A program made the translations under genes and the position numbers. From the NCBI RefSeq assembly GCF_024449095.1, contig NZ_CP024628.1, forward strand, positions 1,116,001 through 1,180,000: 64,000 nt of DNA, written 5' to 3'. Every line of letters begins with the position of its first letter. Position 1 is the first letter of the stretch. The notes beneath the pieces were generated by a model. That model was not told where the DNA came from. It worked only from the letters and a program-made list of their open reading frames with translations, and did not search any database. Of the stretch, positions 36,248 to 45,017 are shown one piece after another. This DNA comes from Vibrio coralliilyticus (GTDB lineage Bacteria; Pseudomonadota; Gammaproteobacteria; Enterobacterales; Vibrionaceae).

Positions 36248-38051
36248 ACTCAGCGTAAAGATTTTCATCATACTTTTGCCTCTAGCAATTTCATTGCTGA
36301 TCTTCAGTTACGCCTATTATAACGCGAGAGAAAAGCTCACCATTGACCATATTTATCAATCTGTACAGCTTTCTGCTTCGTTAGGAGCGAATGAAATTAG
36401 CCATTATGTTGAGGGTCGTTTCACTGAGTTTGATCGACTCAGTAATGAAATAAGTACCTGTAAAGAAGGGGAAACGTCTCTATCTTTATCCGCTTCAGAC
36501 GCTCTAAGTTTCACCAGTGGTTTTTCCGCGCTCGCGATTTCCGATTTATCAGGTCAAGTGACACACTTTAGTCTGTCATCAAATAAAAGTAATCGCTACG
36601 TACTGCGTAAAAATATCAAAGGACTGATTCTCCTTCCCGAACATGTCCTAGCCTTGCTACACACTTCTTACCAAGAATGGCAAACCTCCTACCCTGAAAA
36701 CCTCAAGCTGGAAAAAGAAACACTCGAACAATTACTCGCCCTAAACAAACGTGGCGAAATCAACTCTCAGGCAAGCCGAAATTTGAGTAACTTATTGGTA
36801 AAGATTCGCGAAGGACGGAGCCTTCCTCGCCAAGTCATCAGCTTAGCCAGTGCAGAAACCATTTCAAAGCTTGGTCTAATCTTTGATACTGCAAGTTACT
36901 TCTACTCTCGCCCCCTTATTGACTGTAATCAACAAATCATCGGCTTCTATACCGCCGTGTTGGATCGCACTATTGTTGAAGACCATCTGTACCAAATAAA
37001 AAATACTCTTACCCAAAGTGGACTTGAACATGTGGATGTTCTTATGGTTCGCAACCAAGGTCTTCGTTCATTATCCTCTGTCAACCACTTACCACTGGAC
37101 TCTCTTGCCACAACGGGGCTGAATCCAACCAATAAGCCACAGATGAGAAATGACCTTGGAGGAATTCTCATCAATCAACCAATTGTTCTCCATACTCAGA
37201 ACCACCTCATCTCGGTTAATAACCATCTCCCAACGGTTCCCAACAGCCAAAAGGGTGTCAGTTTGATAGTATTTGTATCGATGGACGAGTTGAAATCGAG
37301 AAATCTATTGTTACTACGTGAAGTGTTACTTTACTTAATGATTGCACTGTTTTTATTCGTTTCTTTGACACTTTTTCTCTCCAGTTATATCGCATCACCT
37401 ATTGTTGACCTGCGCCGCCGTATTTCCATACTATCGAGAACAGGAAAAGCAAATACTGACTTTTCAGTCCGTGATGATGAGATTGGCCAACTTTTTAGTG
37501 CCTTTTCCGACATGGCTTACAGCATCAAGACTAAAGAGTCTCAACTGGTTAAACTGGTACGTGAAGACCCTCTGACTGGCATTCTTAATCGACGTGCATT
37601 AGTCGACCACGCTGAAGATATCAGCCGCCATAATGCGCCTTCTTGTATTTGTATGATGGATCTTGACCACTTCAAGCAAATTAATGACAACTACGGCCAT
37701 GCTATTGGAGACTCGGTACTGAAAACCTTCTGCACTTTGGTTACGAGCGAAATTCGAGAATCGGATATCTTTGGCCGACTCGGTGGCGAAGAGTTCGCAT
37801 TAATCTTACCGGAGACCCAGCTTGAAGAAGCAGTGAACCTAGCGGAAAGAATTCGAAGTCGAGTAGAAATACAGCTTGTCGCCAGCTTACGCTCGGTAGT
37901 AAGTAGCCAGGTAACAGTAAGTATTGGGGTTGTCGAGTGGCTGGATGATGACTTTGACAGAGCACTCTCGAGAGCTGATAAACACTTATACATGGCTAAA
38001 AAGGAAGGGCGAAATCAAGTTAAGTTTCAAGAAACGATAAGCCCACACTAA
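36240..38051 (+). CDS. Sensor diguanylate cyclase: periplasmic sensor, HAMP, GGDEF (GGEEF)
   Basis: A 603-residue inner-membrane protein. It has an N-terminal helix (IFIILLPLAISLLIFSY), a large periplasmic region of about 330 residues (Cache-like, not firmly assigned), a second helix (LLYLMIALFLFVSLTLFLSS), HAMP (PIVDLRRRISILSRTGK ... RDDEIGQLFSAFSDM), and a GGDEF domain. The active loop is GGEEF (515-519) with an intact I-site RESD (506-509), so it should be an active, product-inhibited cyclase. Its start overlaps the binding-protein gene by eight bases, indicating coupled translation and a functional pair. Confidence 0.9.
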   Translation: MNKLSVKIFIILLPLAISLLIFSYAYYNAREKLTIDHIYQSVQLSASLGANEISHYVEGRFTEFDRLSNEISTCKEGETSLSLSASDALSFTSGFSALAISDLSGQVTHFSLSSNKSNRYVLRKNIKGLILLPEHVLALLHTSYQEWQTSYPENLKLEKETLEQLLALNKRGEINSQASRNLSNLLVKIREGRSLPRQVISLASAETISKLGLIFDTASYFYSRPLIDCNQQIIGFYTAVLDRTIVEDHLYQIKNTLTQSGLEHVDVLMVRNQGLRSLSSVNHLPLDSLATTGLNPTNKPQMRNDLGGILINQPIVLHTQNHLISVNNHLPTVPNSQKGVSLIVFVSMDELKSRNLLLLREVLLYLMIALFLFVSLTLFLSSYIASPIVDLRRRISILSRTGKANTDFSVRDDEIGQLFSAFSDMAYSIKTKESQLVKLVREDPLTGILNRRALVDHAEDISRHNAPSCICMMDLDHFKQINDNYGHAIGDSVLKTFCTLVTSEIRESDIFGRLGGEEFALILPETQLEEAVNLAERIRSRVEIQLVASLRSVVSSQVTVSIGVVEWLDDDFDRALSRADKHLYMAKKEGRNQVKFQETISPH

Positions 38052-38065
38052 TACTATGTGGGCTT
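38039..38065 (+). terminator. Terminator overlapping the end of the sensor cyclase gene
   Basis: AAGCCCACA and TGTGGGCTT form a 9-bp stem with a 9-base loop, followed by TTGTAG. The left arm lies within the last codons and the stop codon lies in the loop. Confidence 0.75.
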
Positions 38066-38100
38066 TTGTAGAATCACAATAAATCTGCCCCTAACATGAC

Positions 38101-38295
38101 TTACTCATCAAGCGACATCCCTACCTGGCCGAGTTTAGTCTTAAACTCTTCAATACTGTCCGCCTGATAAGTGGGCGAGCCGTTAAAATATCGTGGTTTT
38201 TCAGGCAGCATGGCATTTTTCAACGCGTTCTCCTGATCAAGATCATCATGGTAAACGGTAACGCGATGTGGAATGTCCTGTTTAAATGTCGCCAT
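38101..38295 (-). CDS. Small conserved-looking protein, unknown function
   Basis: A 64-residue soluble acidic protein (MATFKQDIPHRVTVYHDDLD at the N terminus, ending GQVGMSLDE). A strong ribosome site AAGGAG at good spacing supports the frame. It has a single-gene layout on the minus strand, converging on the sensor cyclase. No domain recognised. Confidence 0.65.
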   Translation of the reverse strand: MATFKQDIPHRVTVYHDDLDQENALKNAMLPEKPRYFNGSPTYQADSIEEFKTKLGQVGMSLDE

Positions 38296-38672
38296 TTTCT
38301 ATTCTCCTTTTCGTCTTACGTATACACGAGTTTAAGCGTAGAAAAGAAAATCAATCTGTCAAAGCTGGTAAAACGCTCATCAACCACCACCAACGACCAA
38401 GGCCCACGAATAGAAAACAACACACATATCAAATAGCGATACATCACGAAATTACCGATACTAAATCTATCAATTAAAAGACCTTATAATTTATGTAACT
38501 AATTGAAAATGTTGATTTTGAGATCTAGAACATTAGCTCTAGCTATGAATTACATCTTTCTCATTTTTATTATTTGATATGCATTCATTTTTATAAAAAA
38601 TGTATTTTTTAACATTTTAATAACTTAATCTTTTATGAAGAATGGAATGGATTGTTTAACAAGGAGTCACAC
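38296..38672. other. AT-rich intergenic region
   Basis: About 375 bases between two divergent genes. The first part is the leader of the 64-residue protein gene. The rest, around 38500-38640, is very AT-rich and presumably holds the promoter of the peptidase gene. No reliable gene or repeat was seen. Confidence 0.5.
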
Positions 38673-40463
38673 ATGCAAGTAAGCATAACAACAAAAAAAT
38701 CCATTCTCGCAACTGTTATCAGTACCACCATGTTATCAGGGTGTTTCTGGGATGACCCACGTGAGGTGGCAAAATACGTCAGTGAAAATATCGACAGAGA
38801 TGAAGTCGTTAGCCACTTAGTCACACTTGAAGGCTTAGCTTCTACGACTACCGATGGCAACTCTATTACTCGTGCAGCAGGCACACAAGGCTATGCTAAC
38901 TCGGTTGAGTTTATTGTTGAAACCATGAGAAAGCATGGTTACATAGTTACAACGCAAGAGTTTGACTTCCGTGCTTGGGAAGAGCTGGCTGGCACGAAAG
39001 CCAATATCGATGGTAAAGATCTTATTAGCGTACGTGAGGCCGATGACGGTGTTGAACCCGATTTTGCCGTCATGTCTTACTCAGGTAGCTCAAATGGGCC
39101 AGTGAGCGGTGAGATTGCCTTCGTGACACCAGACTTCCGTTTCGATGCCCCTGATTACGACAGCACTGATGGCTGTGAAGCCTCTGATTTCACAGGCAAA
39201 GATGTGGCTGGGAAAATAGCGGTGATACAACGTGGTGGCTGCTCATTTGACGCAAAAGTGGTTAACGCCGAAAATGCAGGAGCAAAAGCGGTCATTGTTT
39301 TCAACCAAGGTAATGATGAAGGCAGAAAATCTGTCGTTAACGGCACGCTCGGTAGTGATACTAAAGCGACTATCGCCGCTTTGGGTGCGCGTTTCGATCT
39401 TGGTCAAGAGTGGTACAGCAAAGCGCAATCTGAAACGGTATTGGCAAACCTGACGGTCAACGTGCAAGATGAAGACGTAGTAACACAAAACATTCTTGCG
39501 GAAACCCCTCGTGGTAACGCTGATCAAGTCGTCATGCTCGGTGCACACCTTGACTCTGTTCCAGAAGGCCCAGGGATCAATGATAACGGCACGGGCACAG
39601 CGGGTTTGCTTGAATACGCGGTCACACTGTCTGAGCTTAAAGTACCTGTTAAAAACAAAGTTCGCTTCGCATGGTGGGCGGCTGAAGAAGCAGGTCTAGT
39701 AGGTTCTGAGTACTACACCAATGACTTATTCCAACCAATCTACAATGATGCACAGGCTCAAATTCTTGAAGAATTAGGTTTAGAGGATCCTAGCCAGCTG
39801 ACTGAGGAGCAGATTGAGCTGGTTGAAGCCCGTTACACTGAACTCAACAAAGTGAAGCTGTACCTCAACTTCGATATGATCGGCTCACCGAACTACATCT
39901 ATGGTGTGATGGATGGTGACTTATCTGATACCAAAGATAGTCCAGATAACGCTTACACTGGCGATTTCAAACCGCCATATGGCACCTCTGATATTGAGTC
40001 TATCTTCCAAGAGTTCTTTACTGAAAAAGAAGAAGCAACCATTCCTCAAGCTCTGTCAAAACGTTCAGACTACGCTGGATTTGCAGATTGGGGCGTAGCA
40101 TTTGGCGGTCTGTTCACGGGTGCTGAGAAAGTAAAAACAGCTGAAGAAGTTGAGAAATTTGGTGGCGACATCGATGTGGCTTACGATAAGTGTTACCACC
40201 AGAGTTGTGATGACGTGAACAACGTCAGCCAAACAGCACTGTTTACCAACACTCAATCACTTGCGTACGTAACGACTTACTACGCAATGAGCAAGCAATT
40301 GTTCCCAGAGCAACCAGAAGAGCCGGAAGTGCAAGCGCTACGTGCCTTCTCTACAGCTGAGACGCCAAAAGAGAAACTACGCATTGGCGAAAGACTCAAA
40401 GCAGCAGACAGCGTCTCCGACCACGATCACTTCCACGGTGATTTTGATCAAGACCTGAAATAA
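38673..40463 (+). CDS. M28-family zinc metallopeptidase with PA domain, lipoprotein
   Basis: A 596-residue exported aminopeptidase. ATG 38673 follows AAGGAG by six bases; an upstream in-frame ATG-like start at 38652 has none. The lipobox LSGC predicts a lipoprotein. A PA insert (GKIAVIQRGGCSFDAKVV; AGAKAVIVFNQG) precedes the catalytic domain with zinc and catalytic motifs GAHLDSVPEGPGINDNGTGT, WWAAEEAGLVGSEYY, LNFDMIG, and the last His in CYHQSCDD. It should release N-terminal amino acids from peptides at the cell surface or in the periplasm. Its own terminator follows. Confidence 0.9.
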   Translation: MQVSITTKKSILATVISTTMLSGCFWDDPREVAKYVSENIDRDEVVSHLVTLEGLASTTTDGNSITRAAGTQGYANSVEFIVETMRKHGYIVTTQEFDFRAWEELAGTKANIDGKDLISVREADDGVEPDFAVMSYSGSSNGPVSGEIAFVTPDFRFDAPDYDSTDGCEASDFTGKDVAGKIAVIQRGGCSFDAKVVNAENAGAKAVIVFNQGNDEGRKSVVNGTLGSDTKATIAALGARFDLGQEWYSKAQSETVLANLTVNVQDEDVVTQNILAETPRGNADQVVMLGAHLDSVPEGPGINDNGTGTAGLLEYAVTLSELKVPVKNKVRFAWWAAEEAGLVGSEYYTNDLFQPIYNDAQAQILEELGLEDPSQLTEEQIELVEARYTELNKVKLYLNFDMIGSPNYIYGVMDGDLSDTKDSPDNAYTGDFKPPYGTSDIESIFQEFFTEKEEATIPQALSKRSDYAGFADWGVAFGGLFTGAEKVKTAEEVEKFGGDIDVAYDKCYHQSCDDVNNVSQTALFTNTQSLAYVTTYYAMSKQLFPEQPEEPEVQALRAFSTAETPKEKLRIGERLKAADSVSDHDHFHGDFDQDLK

Positions 40464-40482
40464 TCACCTTTCGTAATACAAG

Positions 40483-40506
40483 CGCCGTGCCTCGCACGGC
40501 GTTTTT
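40483..40506 (+). terminator. Terminator after the M28 peptidase gene
   Basis: CGCCGTGC and GCACGGCG form a perfect 8-bp GC-rich stem with a CTC loop, followed by TTTTT. Confidence 0.88.
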
Positions 40507-40634
40507 CGTTCTATCTCACGTTTTCATCACTGAGCTTCTTTCTACGCCCCACACTCTCGCCAAAAGGAGGAGTCAAACCCCACCAACTTCCACTAGCCTT
40601 AAATCAACCTCAATAAGAATGGCTAGATTGTTGA

Positions 40635-42419
40635 ATGAAGAAGTACAGTATTTATCAGGTCTTTACCCGCCTATTTGGCAATACGAATACCACCAATCAG
40701 CCATGGGGCAACATAGATACCAATGGGGTTGGCAAGTTCAGTCACTTTACTGAAAAGGCTTTAAATGAAATTCGTGATTTGGGCATCACACACATCTGGT
40801 TTACTGGCGTACCACACCATGCCCTAGTCAATGATTACACGCATATAGGAATCGACAATGACCACCCTTCGGTTATCAAAGGCCGCGCAGGCTCTCCTTA
40901 CGCGGTAAAGGACTATTACTCGGTCAACCCAGATCTAGCTGATGACCCCAGTCGACGAAATCAGGAATTCGACGATTTAATCAGTCGCACCCACAATGCT
41001 GGCCTCAAAGTGATCATCGACATCGTACCTAATCATGTAGCTCGGGTTTATAAAGGATTAAACAACCCTTCGGGTGTGGAAGATTTTGGAGCTCACGATG
41101 ACACCAATGTCTGTTATCACAAAGACAACAACTTCTACTATATTCCAGATGCTCCTTTTGAACTGCCAAGCGAATTATCGCCTGAAAAGATCCTTGGAGG
41201 AGAAGCACATCCTCACTTGGAGACGCCCTATCAGGAGTTTCCGGCGAAATGGACAGGCAATGGCTCAAGGAAAGCTCAACCGTCCATTGATGATTGGTAC
41301 GAGACCGTAAAAATCAATTATGGTGTTCGCCCTGACGGCAGCAAAGACTTTCCTATCTTGCCAGAAGAGTACCGCTTTAAGCCTCATTCGGAGCACCATC
41401 AATTCTGGCAGGATAAATCCGTTCCGGATGCGTGGAAAAAGTTTCGGGATATCGCACTTTACTGGCTTAAAAAAGGCGTCGATGGCTTTCGCTACGATAT
41501 GGCCGAAATGGTGCCTGTCGAGTTCTGGAGCTATTTCAACTCTTCGATAAAAATGGCTAACCAAGATGCCTTTCTGATGGCTGAGGTCTATCAGCCGGAA
41601 CTTTATCGCAACTATATCCAGCTCGGAAAAATGGATTATCTCTACGACAAGGTTGATCTCTATGACCAGTTGAAATCAATTATACAAGGTCACGGTTCTA
41701 CGCGAGAGATTGGCCGCATTGAGTATCAGCTACGCGATATTGAGCACCATATGCTGCACTTTCTCGACAACCATGATGAACAGAGATTTGCCTCGCCTGA
41801 ATTTGCGGGATGTGCTCAAAAAGGCAAACCCACCATGTTGGTGTCTACTTGCCTATCAAGCTCTCCTAGCATGATCTATTTTGGTCAGGAAGTCGGTGAG
41901 CCTGGAGCGGAATTCGGTGGATTTGGCACACCTAGCCGCACGTCGATATTCGACTATGTGGGCGTCCCTCACCATCAGCGTTGGATGAACCATGGTGCTT
42001 TTGACTGCGGCCAACTGAGTGAGGATGAAAAAGCGCTGAGAGCCTTCTACCAAAAGCTGCTTAACCTGACGTTAAAAAGCCCTGCACTATTGGGAGACTA
42101 CCACGACCTTTACGCCGCAAACTTTGACAACTTCGGTGAAATGCAAGATCAGTTGTTCGCTTTTGCCAGATCCAGTGAAGAACAAAAGCTGATTGTTGTT
42201 GCCAATTTCAGCGCGCGACAAGGTAAACAAGTCGAACTGATTCTCCCTTACTCACTCATTACTGACTGGCAGCTGCTTCCCGGACAATATCGTTGGATAG
42301 ATAGGATGGGTAACTCGGAGTACACCCTGAATGTGACTCAAACATCAGCTTCCATTTCTATGCTGCTTTCACCACTGGCAAGCCTGCTTCTAGAGCTTAC
42401 ATCACACACTTTAGAATAA
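40635..42419 (+). CDS. GH13 alpha-amylase family glycosidase, cytoplasmic
   Basis: A 594-residue alpha-amylase-type (beta/alpha)8 enzyme. The four conserved regions are present: DIVPNHV (I), GFRYDMAE with the nucleophile Asp (II), FLMAEVYQPE with the acid Glu (III), and FLDNHDEQR with the transition-state Asp (IV). A small beta domain forms the C terminus. No signal peptide is visible, so it probably acts on imported maltodextrins or glycogen. No other sugar-metabolism gene is adjacent. The ribosome site is weak. Confidence 0.9.
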   Translation: MKKYSIYQVFTRLFGNTNTTNQPWGNIDTNGVGKFSHFTEKALNEIRDLGITHIWFTGVPHHALVNDYTHIGIDNDHPSVIKGRAGSPYAVKDYYSVNPDLADDPSRRNQEFDDLISRTHNAGLKVIIDIVPNHVARVYKGLNNPSGVEDFGAHDDTNVCYHKDNNFYYIPDAPFELPSELSPEKILGGEAHPHLETPYQEFPAKWTGNGSRKAQPSIDDWYETVKINYGVRPDGSKDFPILPEEYRFKPHSEHHQFWQDKSVPDAWKKFRDIALYWLKKGVDGFRYDMAEMVPVEFWSYFNSSIKMANQDAFLMAEVYQPELYRNYIQLGKMDYLYDKVDLYDQLKSIIQGHGSTREIGRIEYQLRDIEHHMLHFLDNHDEQRFASPEFAGCAQKGKPTMLVSTCLSSSPSMIYFGQEVGEPGAEFGGFGTPSRTSIFDYVGVPHHQRWMNHGAFDCGQLSEDEKALRAFYQKLLNLTLKSPALLGDYHDLYAANFDNFGEMQDQLFAFARSSEEQKLIVVANFSARQGKQVELILPYSLITDWQLLPGQYRWIDRMGNSEYTLNVTQTSASISMLLSPLASLLLELTSHTLE

Positions 42420-42472
42420 GGCGATCGCTGTTCCTCTGCTCTCACCTGTATTAAGACTTAATGCGCAATACT

Positions 42473-43087
42473 CTAGGCTATTAAACGATGAATCTGCTCA
42501 ATAGTATCTTGAGCAGATTCATAATCAACGGGCAGCTCGACCACACCATTGGCCGTCTCTACAAACAAGGATGGGAAACTATTCCCGCCGATAGAGCGAG
42601 CGAAACCCAGCTCCTCCATAAGTTGTTGGTTCAGAGCTTCAGACTGAAAATCTTGCAAGAACTGCGCTTCATCAAGACCAATCTCCCCTGCTATCGCAAT
42701 CAAAACTTCACTGTCACTCGGGTTTCGTGCTTGAAGGTAATAAGCGTGCTGAATGGCGCATAGCATCTCTTTCTCCGCTCCCTGCTTACGTGCCGCTAAC
42801 ACTGCTCGACAAGAAGGATAAGTTGAGCGCTTAGGGGTATTTTTTGTCCAGAAGTCATAGTTGAACTCAGTGCCCAGATAGTTTTCGATCTTTTTCCAAT
42901 ATGAGGCAATTTGTTCACGCATGGCGATGGGCATAGGCTCCATGGAGTCTGGCGCCAATCCACCCACCACATACTGCACCGTCACCTCATCAGCTAACGC
43001 ACTCTGGATCTTTTCCCAAGTGGGTTTATAACCCCAACACCAAGAACACATAGGGTCGTAAACGTAGTAGAGTTTGGCTGCTTGCAT
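42473..43087 (-). CDS. Cytoplasmic DsbA-family protein (FrnE/COG3531-like)
   Basis: A 204-residue DsbA-fold protein without signal peptide. The active site is CSWC in YVYDPMCSWCWGYKPTW, and the cis-Pro loop is GGNSFPSLFVE. The helical insert contains STYPSCRAVLAARKQG with a third cysteine. These features match the COG3531 group of thioredoxin-fold oxidoreductases. It is a single gene; the substrate is unknown. It has no link to the Scs operon 20 kb away other than fold. Confidence 0.85.
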   Translation of the reverse strand: MQAAKLYYVYDPMCSWCWGYKPTWEKIQSALADEVTVQYVVGGLAPDSMEPMPIAMREQIASYWKKIENYLGTEFNYDFWTKNTPKRSTYPSCRAVLAARKQGAEKEMLCAIQHAYYLQARNPSDSEVLIAIAGEIGLDEAQFLQDFQSEALNQQLMEELGFARSIGGNSFPSLFVETANGVVELPVDYESAQDTIEQIHRLIA

Positions 43088-43181
43088 GAGTTCATCCTTA
43101 TAATACTGAGTAGCGAATCAGGGTCTACATCACCAATTCGTCTATTTCTCTTAGCCCCATAGAGGTAATTGTACCCTCTGC

Positions 43182-43195
43182 TTGATCAAGATCAT
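43182..43195. promoter_or_regulatory. Possible FNR-type box
   Basis: TTGATCAAGATCAT matches the FNR consensus TTGAT-N4-ATCAA at nine of ten positions. It lies in the region shared by the DsbA-like gene and the small gene at 43261. Chance is possible. Confidence 0.3.
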
Positions 43196-43260
43196 TTTAA
43201 CAAAGTGATTACATCATTTATGTTGACATAATGTTACGGAGATTAACAAGAGGGATGCCC

Positions 43261-43443
43261 ATGGAACTGAAAAAAGACCCAAGATGTTACACTGACGTTT
43301 GTGTAGGTGGTAAATGGTTTCACCATGATCACTGTACCAGTAAAGCGTATATGCTCAAGGGCGGCGCAGACGTGAGTGTAGAATTTAGCAAAATACCTGA
43401 AACAGAAGACGAACTAATTGAACTGTTGATTCAGAGTGTTTAA
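43261..43443 (+). CDS. Small Cys/His-containing protein, unknown function
   Basis: A protein of about 60 residues. Three cysteines and several histidines cluster near the N terminus (PRCYTDVCVGGKWFHHDHCT), suggesting metal binding. The acidic tail is ETEDELIELLIQSV. The start at ATG 43261 has AGAGGG six bases before it; the earlier ATGs at 43231 and 43255 lack spacing or a site. It has its own strong terminator. Family not recognised. Confidence 0.65.
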   Translation: MELKKDPRCYTDVCVGGKWFHHDHCTSKAYMLKGGADVSVEFSKIPETEDELIELLIQSV

Positions 43444-43445
43444 GC

Positions 43446-43483
43446 AGCAAGCGCTTAGCAACCCTCATTGCTAAGCGCTTGCT
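43446..43483. terminator. Bidirectional terminator with a 16-bp perfect stem
   Basis: AGCAAGCGCTTAGCAA and TTGCTAAGCGCTTGCT are perfect complements around a six-base loop, followed by TTTA on the plus strand. It separates the convergent small gene and LysE gene. Confidence 0.85.
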
Positions 43484-43492
43484 TTTATCTGT

Positions 43493-44119
43493 CTATTTGT
43501 TGATTGCGAGGTAAGTACCAGCCGCAATCATTACACCACCAGCCCCTTGATTCAGCTTGCGCTGAGCACTTGGAGTTTTCAGCACTTTAACCAGTCGCCC
43601 AGCACCAATCGCTATCATCATTAACCCTGTCATCAGAGCAACAATGCTTAATACCGCAGCCAGTGCAATATCCTGACTATTAAGAACGGTTAAGTCCATA
43701 AACGTTGGCAGGAATGAAATATAGAATAGGATCACTTTAGGGTTTGAAGCCGAGATCAGAAAGCCCTGTACAAATCCGGCGATATGAGACGGTGCTTTTG
43801 GTGTTTGATCTTGGTGAATCGCTTCACTGGCCTGAGGCAGTGCTTTGATCATCTTATAGCCGAGATAGATGAGGTAAGCCGCACCGACATAGCGAATCAC
43901 GACAAACAGTGTCGCCCAGTTTTCTGCTATTGCAGCCAACCCCAAGCAGGCTAAAAGGAGATAGATAACATCGCTGGCAACCATTCCAGCAGAGAGCGAA
44001 ATACAGTGTTTTGCGCCTGAAACCATCGCACGAGCAACAATGGCAAATACGCCCGGCCCAGGTGTGATGCTAAAGATCAACATAGCGATAAAAAAGGTGA
44101 TCGCACTTTCAACGGTCAT
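43493..44119 (-). CDS. LysE/RhtB-family exporter
   Basis: A 208-residue inner-membrane protein with about six helices and the LysE family start (ITPGPGVFAIVARAMVSGAK), the second motif NPKVILFYISFLPTFMD, and a C-terminal Ala/Gly-rich helix. It exports amino acids or homoserine-lactone-like compounds; the substrate is unknown. It is a second LysE protein, distinct from the one at 23897. Single gene. Confidence 0.87.
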   Translation of the reverse strand: MTVESAITFFIAMLIFSITPGPGVFAIVARAMVSGAKHCISLSAGMVASDVIYLLLACLGLAAIAENWATLFVVIRYVGAAYLIYLGYKMIKALPQASEAIHQDQTPKAPSHIAGFVQGFLISASNPKVILFYISFLPTFMDLTVLNSQDIALAAVLSIVALMTGLMMIAIGAGRLVKVLKTPSAQRKLNQGAGGVMIAAGTYLAINK

Positions 44120-44231
44120 GGTTCTACCTCAATCAATTTTCATCACAGAAAAATAACATTATTGACTCAAAACACAATGCCTAAATAGACAACACAGTGA
44201 CTAAGCCTCTAGCCACTCTCTCCTGACATGA

Positions 44232-45017
44232 TTACCACATACTGGTAAATTTGCTTTGCATCGCTCTGCTGATGGGAATGCTGTCGTCACCAATTACTGC
44301 TACCATTTTTCCGGTAAAATCCTTCTTCACTTTGTCTATCATCGAGACATTAACCACACTCGAGCGGTGCACTTGCCAAAACAACTCCGGATCAAGTTGA
44401 GCCAGTAGTTCCTTTAGTGACGTTCGCAGCACATACTCGACTTTGTTGCCCTGCTCTCGCTTGTACAGAGAAACGTATTTGTCTTCCGCTTTGAAGTAGA
44501 GAACCTCTGATAAAGCAATGAGATGGATCTCTTCACCTTTGCTTGCTCTAATCCAACTTAAATATTTCGGCTGAGCAGGCGCGTTGATCTGCTGAATCTG
44601 ATTCAGCAAAGTGCCAAGTTCCGTCGCGGGTTCAGCTCTATGTAACCTCGCTTTCAGTTTTTCAACGCATTGAGTAAGACGAGCATCAGAAACAGGTTTA
44701 AGCAGATAATCCACCGCATTAGTTTCAAAAGCTTGGACAGCGTATTCGTCATACGCCGTCACAAACACAATATGAGGCTGGCAATCACGCTTAGAGAGCT
44801 TCTTCGCCAGTGACATACCATCCAGCCCGGGCATTTTTATATCCAGAAATACCACTTGAGGTCGATGTTGCTCGATCATTTCAAGGGCTTGCTCACCATT
44901 TGCAGCCTGCCCGACAATATCGAGCTCTGGCCAATACTCAGCAAGCGCCTGATTAAGATGACGACGCAGCAACGGCTCATCGTCGGCAATGACGGCGGTA
45001 AGAAGATCAGTTTGCAT
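44232..45017 (-). CDS. LytTR response regulator (LytT/BtsR-like)
   Basis: A 261-residue regulator with a receiver domain (AVIADDEPLLRRHL; phospho-acceptor Asp in VVFLDIKMPGLDG; conserved Lys in DYLLKPVSDARL) and a C-terminal LytTR DNA-binding domain (LYFKAEDKYVSLYKREQG; FWQVHRSSVVNVSMIDKV). ATG 45017 (MQTDLLTAVIADDEP) is the likely start; it overlaps the kinase stop by 11 bases. It is the last gene of a seven-gene operon and presumably binds the three repeats at 50717-50765 upstream of that operon. Confidence 0.92.
   Translation of the reverse strand: MQTDLLTAVIADDEPLLRRHLNQALAEYWPELDIVGQAANGEQALEMIEQHRPQVVFLDIKMPGLDGMSLAKKLSKRDCQPHIVFVTAYDEYAVQAFETNAVDYLLKPVSDARLTQCVEKLKARLHRAEPATELGTLLNQIQQINAPAQPKYLSWIRASKGEEIHLIALSEVLYFKAEDKYVSLYKREQGNKVEYVLRTSLKELLAQLDPELFWQVHRSSVVNVSMIDKVKKDFTGKMVAVIGDDSIPISRAMQSKFTSMW

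Noticed and set aside
40487..40753. Plus-strand open frame of 88 codons before the amylase gene
   Set aside because: It overlaps the amylase start in another frame, begins inside the peptidase terminator and has no family features; a shadow of the real gene.
40635..42419. Amylase and M28 peptidase as one secreted degradation operon
   Set aside because: A strong terminator lies between them, and the amylase lacks a signal peptide, so they are separate units in different compartments.
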